Source: Simkaniaceae bacterium (GTDB lineage: Bacteria > Chlamydiota > Chlamydiia > Chlamydiales > Simkaniaceae). From it: DNA of 64,000 nucleotides. Position numbers and translations under genes: made by a program. Every line of letters begins with the position of its first letter. The stretch's first letter is position 1. Shown here piece by piece: positions 37,258 through 45,812 of the stretch. The notes beneath the pieces were generated by a model that ran no database searches, had not been told where the DNA came from, and saw only the letters and a program-made list of their open reading frames with translations. The stretch spans positions 1 to 64,000 of the forward strand of contig CP073763.1 of assembly GCA_018399075.1 (NCBI GenBank). The letters are read 5' to 3'.

Positions 37258-39279
37258 CTATTTACTTGGATTCCTTACAATCGGACTTCCGATTGTTTGC
37301 AGCCCACCTAGTAGGACACCAGGAATAGAGAAAAGCATGCTAAAAAAACTGAAGAAGAGGCGCTGCATTGTTCCAATGACGCCCATCTTCTGTTCTAGTG
37401 GTTGATGGTGCTCTCTTTGAATCGTTTGTAGCACGTCCCTTGTTAGCGCATGAAATTCCACCTCAAGACGAGCAGCAGCAATGGCACCTTCATCTCTTGC
37501 ACCATCTACAGCTTCATCAAGCGGAGTTAGAATAGTTAGAGCATGACCATAATCTAGCTCTGCCTGAACAAGTTCTGCGGCAATTTGATCTTGTGGAAGA
37601 GCAAGGAGTCTTAGAATCTCATTTTGCTTTCTAACAAGCTGCTGAACAAAGCTTGCCAATTGGGCTTTAGCAGCATGGAATTCAACTCCACCATATGCAC
37701 CAGTAGAATCGATAACCCTCCGGATTACCTGCATATATTCTCCTCTCCAACGGAATAAATCTTTAAGGAGTCTTTCAATTTCTGTATGAGCTACTCGTTC
37801 TGCACCATATTGCTCAACTAAAGTTACTTGCATAGCAGCAATGGCTTGCACGGCGTTTGTAAGGTAAGCAGCAGCTTCTCCTCGGCTACCTTCAGGGACA
37901 AGGGCAATAAGCCCGTGTAAGAACTCAGCATCACGGACAACTCGTGTTGCAGTATGCCCTTGATAGCTTTCAACGGCAACTTGAAGACTCTCAACTTGCG
38001 CTTCAAGACCTCTTACTTTTTCCGCTTGCACTGCGACAGCGCCCTCATCTTTTCCACCTACAACTTCATCCAACCGTTGAAATTCTTCACGCGCTGCAGC
38101 TAAAGCTTCAGTTGCTTTTCTGTGGAGATCGATAAAGCTTTTTCCAGCAACCCCACGACCTACTTCTTCAAAACTTTGGAAGGTTTTTTGAAGCGTTTCA
38201 AGCATCGAGATTTGATTATTAAAGTTTGCAATAGATTGTTCGATCATTAACGCTTCCAGTTTCTTATCAGCTCCTTGTGTACTGACATCACCCATCAGGC
38301 GAAGCTGTTCGTGTGCTTGTTCACTTTGACGACGAAACCTTTCAAGCCTGTCTGGAATTTCTTGTGCACGGGTATTTAAAAGTTCTGCATCTATATCCAT
38401 TTGTCTTCGAAGTTCTTTGAAAAGTTGATCCTGTTTCTCAAGAAGGGCCTCAGGACTTTTTAAGACTTCTCGAGCACCCGCTTGGCGTGCTGCTTCAAGG
38501 GCTTCCTGAAGGGCTTCATGTTCAGCTTGCTTGGCTTCAAGAAGACTGATTTTATGGGCTAAAAATGCGCGGGTCGCTTGTGCCTCAGCTGTCTCACCTT
38601 CCACAGCAGAAAGTAGACGTCGTTCTTCTTCTAGTTTTGTAGCTGCTTGATCAAGAGGAAGACGAGCAACTTCCATTGCAGCTTCCTGATACCGTCTTAC
38701 GTCCTGCTGAAGGAGTTCAGCTTTCCTTGCTTCTCCTTCTGCACGAGCTGTGATGTCTGCGATTTGTCGTGGATAGTCTTCTGCAGCAAGAGTTAATTCT
38801 TGAATTTGAGTTTCAAGCTCATCAATAGCTTGAGTATGCCGAAGAACGGCTCCCTTTTGAGCAGCCTCAAGCCTGCCAATTTGCTCTCTTAACTCAACAA
38901 CGCGAGGGTTTTCTTCGCCTTGAGCTACTCTTAGCTCTTCGGTTAGTTTTGAAAGCGCCTCTTCATGGGCACGCCCTGTCTCCTCAGCCTCTCTTGTTAA
39001 TCTTTTTTGATCTCGTTGAGCTTCTTCCAATTCTGCTTTAGGAGCCATTGAGCCTAACTCTTCTTGAAGTTTTAGAATTTCCTGTCGAAGCTCTTCGATG
39101 CGTCGGGCTTGTTCAGGATTGGGAGCCTCGATATCCGCTTTTACTTGATCTTGATATAAGGTTAAGGTTTCTAGATGTGTGGCTTTTAAATCGCTCTTTA
39201 ATGTTCTTGCTTCTGTTAACTCTTGCATCACCCGTTGAGCTTCTTCATGAGAAACACGTCTTACTACTAGTTCTGCCAT
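37258..39279 (-). CDS. Large coiled-coil protein with C-terminal anchor
   Basis: The start is the ATG at 39279 (MAELVVRRVSHEEAQRV), with AGGAG about eight bases upstream. Nearly all of the 673 residues show heptad-like Glu/Leu/Ala/Gln patterns (EELRQEILKLQEELGSM, ELETQIQELTLAAED). This predicts long coiled coils, broken near 330 and 440. The C-terminal 40 residues hold a hydrophobic segment (FFSFFSMLFSIPGVLLGGL, about 638-658), so the protein is probably tail-anchored. It has no signal peptide. Many chlamydial inclusion-associated or effector proteins combine coiled coil and membrane segment; that parallel is inference. The composition is more Ala-rich than its neighbours. Confidence 0.75.
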   Translation of the reverse strand: MAELVVRRVSHEEAQRVMQELTEARTLKSDLKATHLETLTLYQDQVKADIEAPNPEQARRIEELRQEILKLQEELGSMAPKAELEEAQRDQKRLTREAEETGRAHEEALSKLTEELRVAQGEENPRVVELREQIGRLEAAQKGAVLRHTQAIDELETQIQELTLAAEDYPRQIADITARAEGEARKAELLQQDVRRYQEAAMEVARLPLDQAATKLEEERRLLSAVEGETAEAQATRAFLAHKISLLEAKQAEHEALQEALEAARQAGAREVLKSPEALLEKQDQLFKELRRQMDIDAELLNTRAQEIPDRLERFRRQSEQAHEQLRLMGDVSTQGADKKLEALMIEQSIANFNNQISMLETLQKTFQSFEEVGRGVAGKSFIDLHRKATEALAAAREEFQRLDEVVGGKDEGAVAVQAEKVRGLEAQVESLQVAVESYQGHTATRVVRDAEFLHGLIALVPEGSRGEAAAYLTNAVQAIAAMQVTLVEQYGAERVAHTEIERLLKDLFRWRGEYMQVIRRVIDSTGAYGGVEFHAAKAQLASFVQQLVRKQNEILRLLALPQDQIAAELVQAELDYGHALTILTPLDEAVDGARDEGAIAAARLEVEFHALTRDVLQTIQREHHQPLEQKMGVIGTMQRLFFSFFSMLFSIPGVLLGGLQTIGSPIVRNPSK

Positions 39280-39412
39280 TGCATCGACTCCTATAACTGT
39301 TTTGATAAAAATTGGGGCAATTTTAAGTTTATAGGGTTTTAAGAACAAGAAAAAATGTTACAAAAGCTTGTTTTCAGCAATTAATTATTTAAAGAGTGAA
39401 GTGAAAAAATGT

Positions 39413-40060
39413 TTAATTAAAGTTAATGTTTGCTTTGATAATTAGAGTTTCATTTGTAATGGGGTGCTTAAAAATTAATTGAGTATGATGAAGGGCAAGT
39501 CGAGAAATTTTTTGAGTTGAGCCATATTTTGTATCACCAAGAATGGGGTGACCAATGTGAGAGAGTTGGGCGCGGATTTGATGATAACGACCCGTATGGA
39601 GGTCGATCAAAAGAAGAGTTGAGTGAGCCAATTCTTTTTTTACAGTGTAGGAAAGGATTGCTTCTTTAGAGTCGTCCGTTTTTTCTACTTTTGCTTGGTG
39701 AGAGCCATGGGTGAGTTGATGACGGAGCTCTCCTGATTTTTTCTCTAGATGCCCTTCGACTTTGGCGGCGTAGGTTTTTTGGATTTTGCGGGCACGCATT
39801 TGAGCGTTCAAACGAGAAAGGGCTTTGCTGGTGCGTGCAAAAAGAACAATGCCACTGACAGGTTTATCGAGGCGATGAATGGGATGCAAAAAGACGTTTC
39901 CTGTTTTATGGTACTTTTTCTTGATGTAGCCTTTTGCTAGGTCCTCAAGGCTCGGTGCATCGGTTTGGTTAGGCTGGGTAAGGAGTCCTGCTGGTTTATT
40001 AAGGGCAAGAAGGTGATTGTCCTCATAGAGGACTTCAAGATCTTTGACGGAGAACTTCAT
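39413..40060 (-). CDS. RluD-family pseudouridine synthase
   Basis: The product (215 residues from the ATG at 40060; an alternative ATG at 40090 adds ten) isomerises uridines in RNA. The catalytic Asp lies in HRLDKPVSGIVLFARTSKA, and the family motifs YEDNHLLALNKPAGLL, GRYHQIRAQLSHIG and ILGDTKYG are present. It lacks an N-terminal S4 domain, so it resembles RluA/TruC-like short forms. Its 5' end overlaps the SpoU-like gene, so the two are probably cotranscribed. Confidence 0.9.
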   Translation of the reverse strand: MKFSVKDLEVLYEDNHLLALNKPAGLLTQPNQTDAPSLEDLAKGYIKKKYHKTGNVFLHPIHRLDKPVSGIVLFARTSKALSRLNAQMRARKIQKTYAAKVEGHLEKKSGELRHQLTHGSHQAKVEKTDDSKEAILSYTVKKELAHSTLLLIDLHTGRYHQIRAQLSHIGHPILGDTKYGSTQKISRLALHHTQLIFKHPITNETLIIKANINFN

Positions 40061-40841
40061 AAAGAAGGAGGGTGGTTGCGGCAGCGACATTTAATGAGTC
40101 GGCTATACCATGCATAGGGATACTGACTTGGATAGTGGCGGCTTCCATCCATTTTTTGGAGAGGCCAAGTTGTTCGGTTCCCATGGCAATGGCAACTGGG
40201 CCGGTTAAATCTGCTTGCGTAAAGGTCAGATCGGCCTCGGGACTTGTCGCAACGATGGAGACTTGATGCTTTTTAAGCCATTCGATCACCTCTTCACTCG
40301 TGACTTCTAAAACGGGAACGGTAAAAAGGGTGCCGACACTGGCGCGAACAACATTGGGGTTATAAATATCGGTGCAACGATCACAGACAAGAAGGGCATC
40401 AACCCCTGCAGCATCGGAGGAGCGGAGGATCGATCCTAAGTTGCCGGGTTTTTCAATGGCTTCGGCAATTAAAAAAAAGGGAGGATGCTCTTTGCTAAAC
40501 TTATAGTCGAGATCTTCTAAGGTGAGGTGGGTTTGGCTTGCCACAGCAAGAAGGCCGTCGGGACGATCGCGATAGGAGATTTTTTCAAAGACATTTTTAT
40601 TCACTTGATAGGCTTCAACACCTTGCCCTTGAATTTCTTGTATCAAGGCATTTTCATTGCTCCCTAAAAAGTGATCAGGAGAATAGAAAAGGGAAAGGAG
40701 AGGAATGCCTCCTTTGACGGCGCGAGAAAGTTCTCGGTAGCCTTCGATCAAAAAAGCTTGCGTCCGATCGCGTTCTCTCTTATCGCGGAGTTTAACCACT
40801 TGCTTTACTTTGGGGTTTTGCAAACTAGTAATCGTAAACAT
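40035..40841 (-). CDS. SpoU/TrmH-family RNA 2'-O-methyltransferase
   Basis: The 268-residue protein has an N-terminal substrate-binding domain and the knotted SPOUT catalytic domain. Motifs are EKPGNLGSILRSSDAAG (motif 1, with Asn and Arg), IAMGTEQLGLS (motif 2) and SIPMHGIADSLNVAAATTLLLYE (motif 3). It would methylate ribose 2'-OH in rRNA or tRNA; the exact target cannot be told. The start is ATG at 40841, three bases from the higA stop. Confidence 0.9.
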   Translation of the reverse strand: MFTITSLQNPKVKQVVKLRDKRERDRTQAFLIEGYRELSRAVKGGIPLLSLFYSPDHFLGSNENALIQEIQGQGVEAYQVNKNVFEKISYRDRPDGLLAVASQTHLTLEDLDYKFSKEHPPFFLIAEAIEKPGNLGSILRSSDAAGVDALLVCDRCTDIYNPNVVRASVGTLFTVPVLEVTSEEVIEWLKKHQVSIVATSPEADLTFTQADLTGPVAIAMGTEQLGLSKKWMEAATIQVSIPMHGIADSLNVAAATTLLLYEVLRQRS

Positions 40842-40844
40842 CAA

Positions 40845-41159
40845 TTATCCTGCATGTTTATAATGAATAGGTTTAATGTTTAATTCCAAGCCAAAGACAT
40901 CTAAAGCATCAACAAGCGTGTTAATCCCTGGATTACCATTATTAGAAAAAGAACGATAAAGCCCTTCCCTATTTCGCTCGATCTCTTCAGCCAACTTGGT
41001 CATTCCTCCATTTGCTTTAATGACATCACGAAGCGCCATAAGGAAAACTGCAGGATCTTCATCTTTTAAACATTCATTAAGATAGGCTGCAGCTTCTTTA
41101 GGTTTTTGAAGTTCTTCATAAAGATAGTCTTCTTTATATCGAATAGATCGACGTCCCAT
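40845..41159 (-). CDS. HigA-type antitoxin (addiction module antidote)
   Basis: The 104-residue protein belongs to the putative addiction-module antidote family. It has YLNECLKDEDPAVFLMALRDV at the N-terminus, then a helix-turn-helix with GGMTKLAEEIERNREGLYRS and NPGINTLVDALDVFGL. It should bind and neutralise the toxin encoded seven bases upstream and repress the operon. The toxin-first order is typical of higBA-like modules. The pair interrupts an otherwise housekeeping gene run. Confidence 0.9.
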   Translation of the reverse strand: MGRRSIRYKEDYLYEELQKPKEAAAYLNECLKDEDPAVFLMALRDVIKANGGMTKLAEEIERNREGLYRSFSNNGNPGINTLVDALDVFGLELNIKPIHYKHAG

Positions 41160-41166
41160 AATCTCC

Positions 41167-41496
41167 TCAATTGTTTTCTAAATAATCAGACCAATACTCC
41201 TTGGCCTTTGCAATATCCCGTGATTGTGTACTCTTCTTACCAGCAGTAAGGAGGACTATTATCACATTTCCTTTCTTTCCATAGTAAACTCTATACCCAG
41301 GACCCTCATGAATACGAAGCTCAAAAAGCCCTTTTGTTCCTTTGATCGATTTTGCATCTCCAAAATTTCCCAACTCCAAGCGTGTTAGTCTTTTCCTAAT
41401 AATCGCTCGTGTTAGTGTATTGAGAGTGCCCATCCAATTTGAGAAAGGCGACTTATTCGATGGGGTGGTATATAGTTCTATTTCCATTTTTTGCAT
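41167..41496 (-). CDS. HigB/RelE-like toxin (addiction module killer)
   Basis: The 109-residue protein matches the phage-derived Gp49-like/HigB killer family. It has FSNWMGTLNTLTRAII, RLTRLELGNFGDAKSI, GLFELRIHEGPGYRVYYG, VIIVLLTAGKKSTQSRDI and KAKEYW. Family members are ribosome-dependent mRNA interferases. The start could be the first ATG or one three codons later; no clear ribosome-binding site is present. The module lies 47 bases from the upstream methyltransferase gene, apparently inserted between genes that form one run. Confidence 0.9.
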   Translation of the reverse strand: MQKMEIELYTTPSNKSPFSNWMGTLNTLTRAIIRKRLTRLELGNFGDAKSIKGTKGLFELRIHEGPGYRVYYGKKGNVIIVLLTAGKKSTQSRDIAKAKEYWSDYLENN

Positions 41497-41542
41497 CTAA
41501 GATCAAATGTAGCATATAAACTACATATTGTGCAAATAGGTT

Positions 41543-42331
41543 TTATCCTCGGGCAAAGCAACCGGATGGGAGGGGGAAATTTTTGCTCGGAAGGAGCATT
41601 TCACCAGAGTCGATGGAGAGTTTTGGGAAGGCTTGAGTGAGGAGATGCTGAAGAACCTTTGGTGTCAGCCCGGGAGTATGGCAAGTAAGGAGGATAAAGG
41701 AAGGGGTTGGTTTGAGGACTTGTTTGCAAAGGTCGAGAAGAATTGGGAGATTCCGCTCGATTTTAAAGACTTGCCCTTGCGCGCCGCGGCCAAAGCTGGG
41801 GGGATCAAGAAGAAGGGCATCGTATTTTCGTTTTCGTTTGATTTCGCGGCGTAAGAATTTCAGGGCGTCGTCAACAATCCACCGGATGGGTGCTTTTTCT
41901 AGTTTATTCAGGGCAGCATTTTCCCGGGCCCAATCAATCATCCCTTTAGCGGCATCGAGGTGACAAACTTGGTGCCCTTTTTTTGCGAGATAAAGAGTTG
42001 CTGCGCCAGAGTAAGCGAAGAGGTTTAAAACTTCAGCGTTAGGTTTCAATTTCTTTTCCATCCAATTCCAATGCTGAGCATGTTCAGGGAAAAGACCTAC
42101 GTGACCAAAATCGGTGGGGACAATTTTAAAGGTGAGCGTTTTGTAATTTAGATTCCACGATTTGGGGAGTCCTTTCCACGGTTTTCCTCTAATAAAGGTG
42201 CTGTCCGCGGTTTTCCATAGCTTGGGTTCTTGAGGTTTCCAAAGGGATTGAGGAGAGGGGCGAATCAATGTGTAATCACCAAATCTTTCGAGTTTCTGCT
42301 CATCGCCACTGTCTAAGAGTTCATAGGTCAT
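41543..42331 (-). CDS. Class I SAM-dependent methyltransferase (RlmI-like)
   Basis: The 262-residue protein has a Rossmann methyltransferase domain with motif I VLNLFAYSGAATLYLAKKG, an acidic residue in HLDAAKGMIDWARENAALN and the catalytic motif IV LLDPPSFGRGA. These match the RlmI/RlmK group that methylates rRNA cytosine or guanine. It lacks an N-terminal PUA domain. The start overlaps the cinA stop by four bases (ATGA). Confidence 0.87.
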   Translation of the reverse strand: MTYELLDSGDEQKLERFGDYTLIRPSPQSLWKPQEPKLWKTADSTFIRGKPWKGLPKSWNLNYKTLTFKIVPTDFGHVGLFPEHAQHWNWMEKKLKPNAEVLNLFAYSGAATLYLAKKGHQVCHLDAAKGMIDWARENAALNKLEKAPIRWIVDDALKFLRREIKRKRKYDALLLDPPSFGRGAQGQVFKIERNLPILLDLCKQVLKPTPSFILLTCHTPGLTPKVLQHLLTQAFPKLSIDSGEMLLPSKNFPLPSGCFARG

Positions 42332-43551
42332 TGATAGGGCTCGCTGTTATAGTTAAGATGTCGATAAAGAGAGGCGAGGAGATAAGTGACGGTATACTCG
42401 ATAATAAGCGCTCGACTCTGAACCGATCCCTTAATAGGGATCAGGCCCGTATAGGTTTTTTCCGGGGTGCTAATCGCAGTCCAAACTGTTCCAACAGGCT
42501 TATCGACTGTTCCTCCATCGGGGCCTGCAATCCCTGAAGTGGCAATGGCATAATCTGCGCCGGTGAGCTTTTTAGCTCCTTCTACCATTTCTAAAACGAC
42601 CTCTTTACTGACAGCGCCATGTTCTTCCAGTGTTTTCGGAAAAACTCCCAGGGCCGTTTCTTTGAGATGGTTCGAATAAGAAACAACACTTCCTAAAAAA
42701 TAGTCAGAGGAGCCGGGATGCTCTGTAAGGCGCGCAGCTAAGTGACCACCGGTGCAACTTTCTGCTGCGGCAAAAGTCTTTTTATTTTTTACCATCCACT
42801 GATGAAGCGCCACTTCGATCTGCTTGCTTGAGATGGAAAAAACATGGGCTTCAAACTTTTTAGCCACTTGATCGCGAATAGAGGAGAGTTTCTTGGGGTC
42901 AGAACCATGAACATAGACAGAAAGGACTCCATAGCCGGGACAGATCCCTATATCGATTCCGGGGTTTTCTTTTTCAAGGGTGCGAAGATAGGGGTCGACC
43001 TGCTGCTCTGAAAGTAAACAGAGATAGAGCGACTCAACATAGTGGGATTTAGTATGATGTTTTTCTAAATGAGCAATCACAGCAGGAAGCATTACTTCCA
43101 TTTGCGAGGGAACACCAGGAAGGACAAAGACTGTTGCTTTTCCCTCTAGGATAAACCCTGGCGCTGTTCCTAAGGGATTCGGAATGACCGTTGCTCTTTT
43201 GGGAACCATCGCTTGGTCTTCAAGGGTGGGAAGGTTTTTTCCAAACCGCTGAATAAGATCCTCTGCCACTGCTTCATCGCGCACAAGAGAGGTGTTGAAA
43301 ATTTCTGCAACAACATCGCGGGTTAAGTCATCGCCTGTGGGGCCAAGTCCCCCTGTTGTAATAATAAAGGCCGAACGTTCCATGGCTTCTTCAATTCCCT
43401 TTTTTAAAAGGGCCACTTCATCGGGAAGGAGGGTCACTTTTTCGACAGAAAAACCATGAGGAAGGAGGGATTGACTAATGGTTGCGGCATTACTGTTAAT
43501 GGTATGTCCCGATAGAAGTTCATTTCCAATCGAGAGAATCTCAAGGGTCAT
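42328..43551 (-). CDS. cinA: CinA-like protein (NMN deamidase / COG1058-COG1546)
   Basis: The 407-residue two-domain protein has an N-terminal molybdopterin-binding-like domain (LEILSIGNELLSGHTINSN, TTGGLGPTGDDLTRD) and a C-terminal PncC domain (AAAESCTGGHLAARLTEHPGSS, ATSGIAGPDGG, PVGTVWTAIS). The C-terminal domain deamidates nicotinamide mononucleotide in the pyridine-nucleotide cycle, while the N-terminal half has been linked to ADP-ribose hydrolysis. The length is normal. It is translationally coupled by 4-base overlaps on both sides. Confidence 0.92.
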   Translation of the reverse strand: MTLEILSIGNELLSGHTINSNAATISQSLLPHGFSVEKVTLLPDEVALLKKGIEEAMERSAFIITTGGLGPTGDDLTRDVVAEIFNTSLVRDEAVAEDLIQRFGKNLPTLEDQAMVPKRATVIPNPLGTAPGFILEGKATVFVLPGVPSQMEVMLPAVIAHLEKHHTKSHYVESLYLCLLSEQQVDPYLRTLEKENPGIDIGICPGYGVLSVYVHGSDPKKLSSIRDQVAKKFEAHVFSISSKQIEVALHQWMVKNKKTFAAAESCTGGHLAARLTEHPGSSDYFLGSVVSYSNHLKETALGVFPKTLEEHGAVSKEVVLEMVEGAKKLTGADYAIATSGIAGPDGGTVDKPVGTVWTAISTPEKTYTGLIPIKGSVQSRALIIEYTVTYLLASLYRHLNYNSEPYQ

Positions 43552-44231
43552 ACTGATAAACCTACGGTTTCAAGCTGCGTATGTGTATGGATCCAGCTTT
43601 TGCACTCTTTTCCTAGTCGAAAGGTGGCATTAATCGGAAGATCTCCAACCTTAAAAGGGGCAGGAATGGTTCCACCACGCACCCATTTTGCTAGTTTTTT
43701 AAAGAGTTCAGTATTGGGGAATTTAGAGTTTTTATAAACCTCGATCACGTCATTAGCAATCGAATTGGAATAAAGCTGAGGGAAGGCAAATTGAATGCCC
43801 CAAGTCACAGCTTGTTTGGAATGAACCATTGAGTGAAAGGCGTTATGTTCTTCAGAGAAAGTGAAGTGGTGAAAACTGAGTTGAACAACCGGCTCTTTTG
43901 GTTTAATGATGAACTTCCCTTCTTTGGCTTCGATAGCATAGAGGGAGTCGCTTGTTGCAGAAATCGCTGCCGAAAAGTACGGCTTGAGCTCTTTTTCATC
44001 AGGAATAAGTCCTGCTTTTAGTGAGGTGACATAATCAATATACTTCGAAAGAAATTTTTCGCGCGGGATAATTGCCTCTTCTAAATCGACAAGTTCTGAG
44101 ACATTGTAAATTAAAAAAGGGGGGAGCGCGTTAAGAAGCGCTTCCATCTCTCTGACATCTAGAAGGGCACGGTGAGAAAGCCATTTGGAGGCTTGCATGG
44201 CCCCTTCGACTTTAGGATGGCTGAGCTGCAT
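43548..44231 (-). CDS. Conserved-looking hypothetical protein
   Basis: The 227-residue soluble protein has no motif I can name. Visible patterns are SKWLSHRALLDVREMEALL, IIPREKFLSKYIDYV, VVQLSFHHFTF and WIHTHTQLETVGLS. It overlaps the lspA 3' end by 20 bases and the cinA start by four, so it is embedded in the operon and almost certainly translated. A function in RNA or envelope metabolism would be a guess. Confidence 0.7.
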   Translation of the reverse strand: MQLSHPKVEGAMQASKWLSHRALLDVREMEALLNALPPFLIYNVSELVDLEEAIIPREKFLSKYIDYVTSLKAGLIPDEKELKPYFSAAISATSDSLYAIEAKEGKFIIKPKEPVVQLSFHHFTFSEEHNAFHSMVHSKQAVTWGIQFAFPQLYSNSIANDVIEVYKNSKFPNTELFKKLAKWVRGGTIPAPFKVGDLPINATFRLGKECKSWIHTHTQLETVGLSV

Positions 44232-44736
44232 GGGACCTAATTTTTTTTATGAGTTCTTGAACAATCATTGTAGTAACACCGAAGAAAATAAGCATATCGG
44301 CAACATTAAAAATCGGATAGGAATAACCCCAAAAAACAAAGTGGAACATATCAATAACTGATCCGTAGATAAAGTAGTCAGTGATATTAGCGGCAGCACC
44401 GCTTAAGATAAGCATAAAAGGGAGGTCTCTTCTCCGATCTTTATTAAAGAAAAGTGCATAGGTCAAAAGGGAGAGAATAATGCCAATCCTAACAATCAAA
44501 AGCGCTTTGGGATAAGACGAAAAGAGACTCCAGGCTCCTCCCGTATTACTGGCTTTATTGATGGCAAAATCAATCCCTAGAAAGTCTTGGAAAACTCCAA
44601 TCCCTCCAAAAGGATAGAAGGGAGAAGCATAGCGGACATGCATAAGGTGCTGATCGACCCAATATTTCGAGGCAGCATCGACGGCAAAAAAAACCGCCGC
44701 TAAAAAGAGTAAGATCCACACCCTTCTTGTTTTCAA
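44212..44736 (-). CDS. lspA: Lipoprotein signal peptidase LspA
   Basis: The start is probably the TTG at 44736, placed one base after the dksA stop with AAGGGG upstream; no ATG precedes the conserved region. The 174-residue aspartyl protease cleaves lipoprotein signal peptides at the inner membrane. It has four membrane segments. The catalytic aspartates lie in GAAANITDYFIYG and PIFNVADML, and NKASNTGGAWSLF is the usual family box. The substrate-binding lipoprotein encoded at 47491 is a likely client. Confidence 0.92.
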   Translation of the reverse strand: MKTRRVWILLFLAAVFFAVDAASKYWVDQHLMHVRYASPFYPFGGIGVFQDFLGIDFAINKASNTGGAWSLFSSYPKALLIVRIGIILSLLTYALFFNKDRRRDLPFMLILSGAAANITDYFIYGSVIDMFHFVFWGYSYPIFNVADMLIFFGVTTMIVQELIKKIRSHAAQPS

Positions 44737-44737
44737 C

Positions 44738-45106
44738 TTATTGTAACATCCCCTTTTCAAGCTTTTCTTGAGCAGCAACTGTCATCGTCGCATAAGGAAC
44801 AGCTTCAAGTCTTTTAATAGGGATATCATCTCCAGTTACATCACAAACGCCATAGGTCCCGTCTTCAATTTTTTCAAGGGCACGGTCGATTTGCCGGATA
44901 ATCCCCTGCTCTTTTGTCGAGACTTCAATGCTAATCGTTTTCCCAAAATCATCAGTTCCTTCGTCAGCTTGGTGTTGAGAGTAGCCTTTTGATTCCTCTG
45001 AGATTTTAACATCATCCGAGACAGACTTAAGAGAAACGCCTAACTGCTGCTTCATCTCAAGAAGGCGCGTTTTGAATTTTTCAATATCATTTTTTTTTAA
45101 TGCCAT
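44738..45106 (-). CDS. dksA: DksA-like protein with degenerate zinc finger
   Basis: The 122-residue protein has the DksA/TraR layout: an N-terminal helical hairpin (about 1-75, containing ADEGTDDFGKT, including the acidic tip region) and a C-terminal finger with YGVCDVTGDDIPIKRLEAVPYA. Only one cysteine remains of the four zinc ligands, so the fold must be stabilised without a Cys4 site. DksA binds RNA polymerase through the secondary channel. It lies between nrdR and lspA, ten bases after nrdR. Confidence 0.88.
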   Translation of the reverse strand: MALKKNDIEKFKTRLLEMKQQLGVSLKSVSDDVKISEESKGYSQHQADEGTDDFGKTISIEVSTKEQGIIRQIDRALEKIEDGTYGVCDVTGDDIPIKRLEAVPYATMTVAAQEKLEKGMLQ

Positions 45107-45116
45107 TGTATCAACC

Positions 45117-45578
45117 TTATTTTTTCACTTCTTCAGGGGCAATCGTATGGATTGCATCCATAATTTCATCGACATCTTTAAAGCGTCGATATACACATGC
45201 AAAACGGATATAAGCAACCGTATCAAGCTCTTTTAGCTTGTCCATAGCTATTTGCCCAAGAGTTGTCGTGTCAATTTCTCGCACCTGTTTCTCAATAAGC
45301 TCATTCGCAATGCTGGAGGCTAAGTCGCGTACTTGATCGTGACTAATCCGCGTATGCCGCGATGCGGCATCAAGACCTTTAATTAATTTTTGAAGATTAA
45401 AGTCTTCGTAACTTCCATCCCTCTTCTTAATCTGCATCGAAATATCAACCGTTTCAAAGGTTGTAAATCGGCGTGCACATTGAAGGCACTCCCGACGACG
45501 ACGGATGGCATTTGTTTCACTCGCATTCCGCGAGTCAGTTACTTTAGACTCTTCATGTCCACAAAAAGGGCACTTCAT
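45117..45578 (-). CDS. nrdR: Transcriptional repressor NrdR
   Basis: The 153-residue protein represses ribonucleotide reductase genes. It has an N-terminal zinc ribbon (CPFCGHEESKVTDSR and CLQCARRFTTFE, four Cys) and an ATP-cone domain (about 45-140; IKKRDGSYEDFNLQKLIKGL, VAYIRFACVYRRFKDVDE). Length and motifs are standard. It heads the minus-strand run nrdR-dksA-lspA and lies about 70 bases downstream of the tRNA-Ser gene. Confidence 0.94.
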   Translation of the reverse strand: MKCPFCGHEESKVTDSRNASETNAIRRRRECLQCARRFTTFETVDISMQIKKRDGSYEDFNLQKLIKGLDAASRHTRISHDQVRDLASSIANELIEKQVREIDTTTLGQIAMDKLKELDTVAYIRFACVYRRFKDVDEIMDAIHTIAPEEVKK

Positions 45579-45648
45579 CAGCTAAATTCCATTTTTGAAT
45601 TTCTCTGGATATATACAAATGCTAGAATTTCTGGCATACAAAAAAATT

Positions 45649-45736
45649 CGGAGGAGGTGGGATTCGAACCCACGATACGCTTATCACGTATACACGCTTT
45701 CCAAGCGTGCTCCTTCGGCCGCTCGGACACTCCTCC
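45649..45736 (-). tRNA. tRNA-Ser (GGA)
   Basis: The 88-base minus-strand sequence folds as a class II tRNA. It has acceptor GGAGGAG/CTCCTCC with discriminator G, anticodon loop CTTGGAAAG giving anticodon GGA, a long variable arm (GTATACGTGATAAGCGTAT region) and T-loop GGTTCGAATCC. CCA is not encoded. Confidence 0.95.
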
Positions 45737-45812
45737 ATAGAGATATACTCTCGCTAAGTGGGCCAGGTTTTTCGTGGGTGAAGGGTAAAGGAGCGAGAAT
45801 TATTTTACAATC

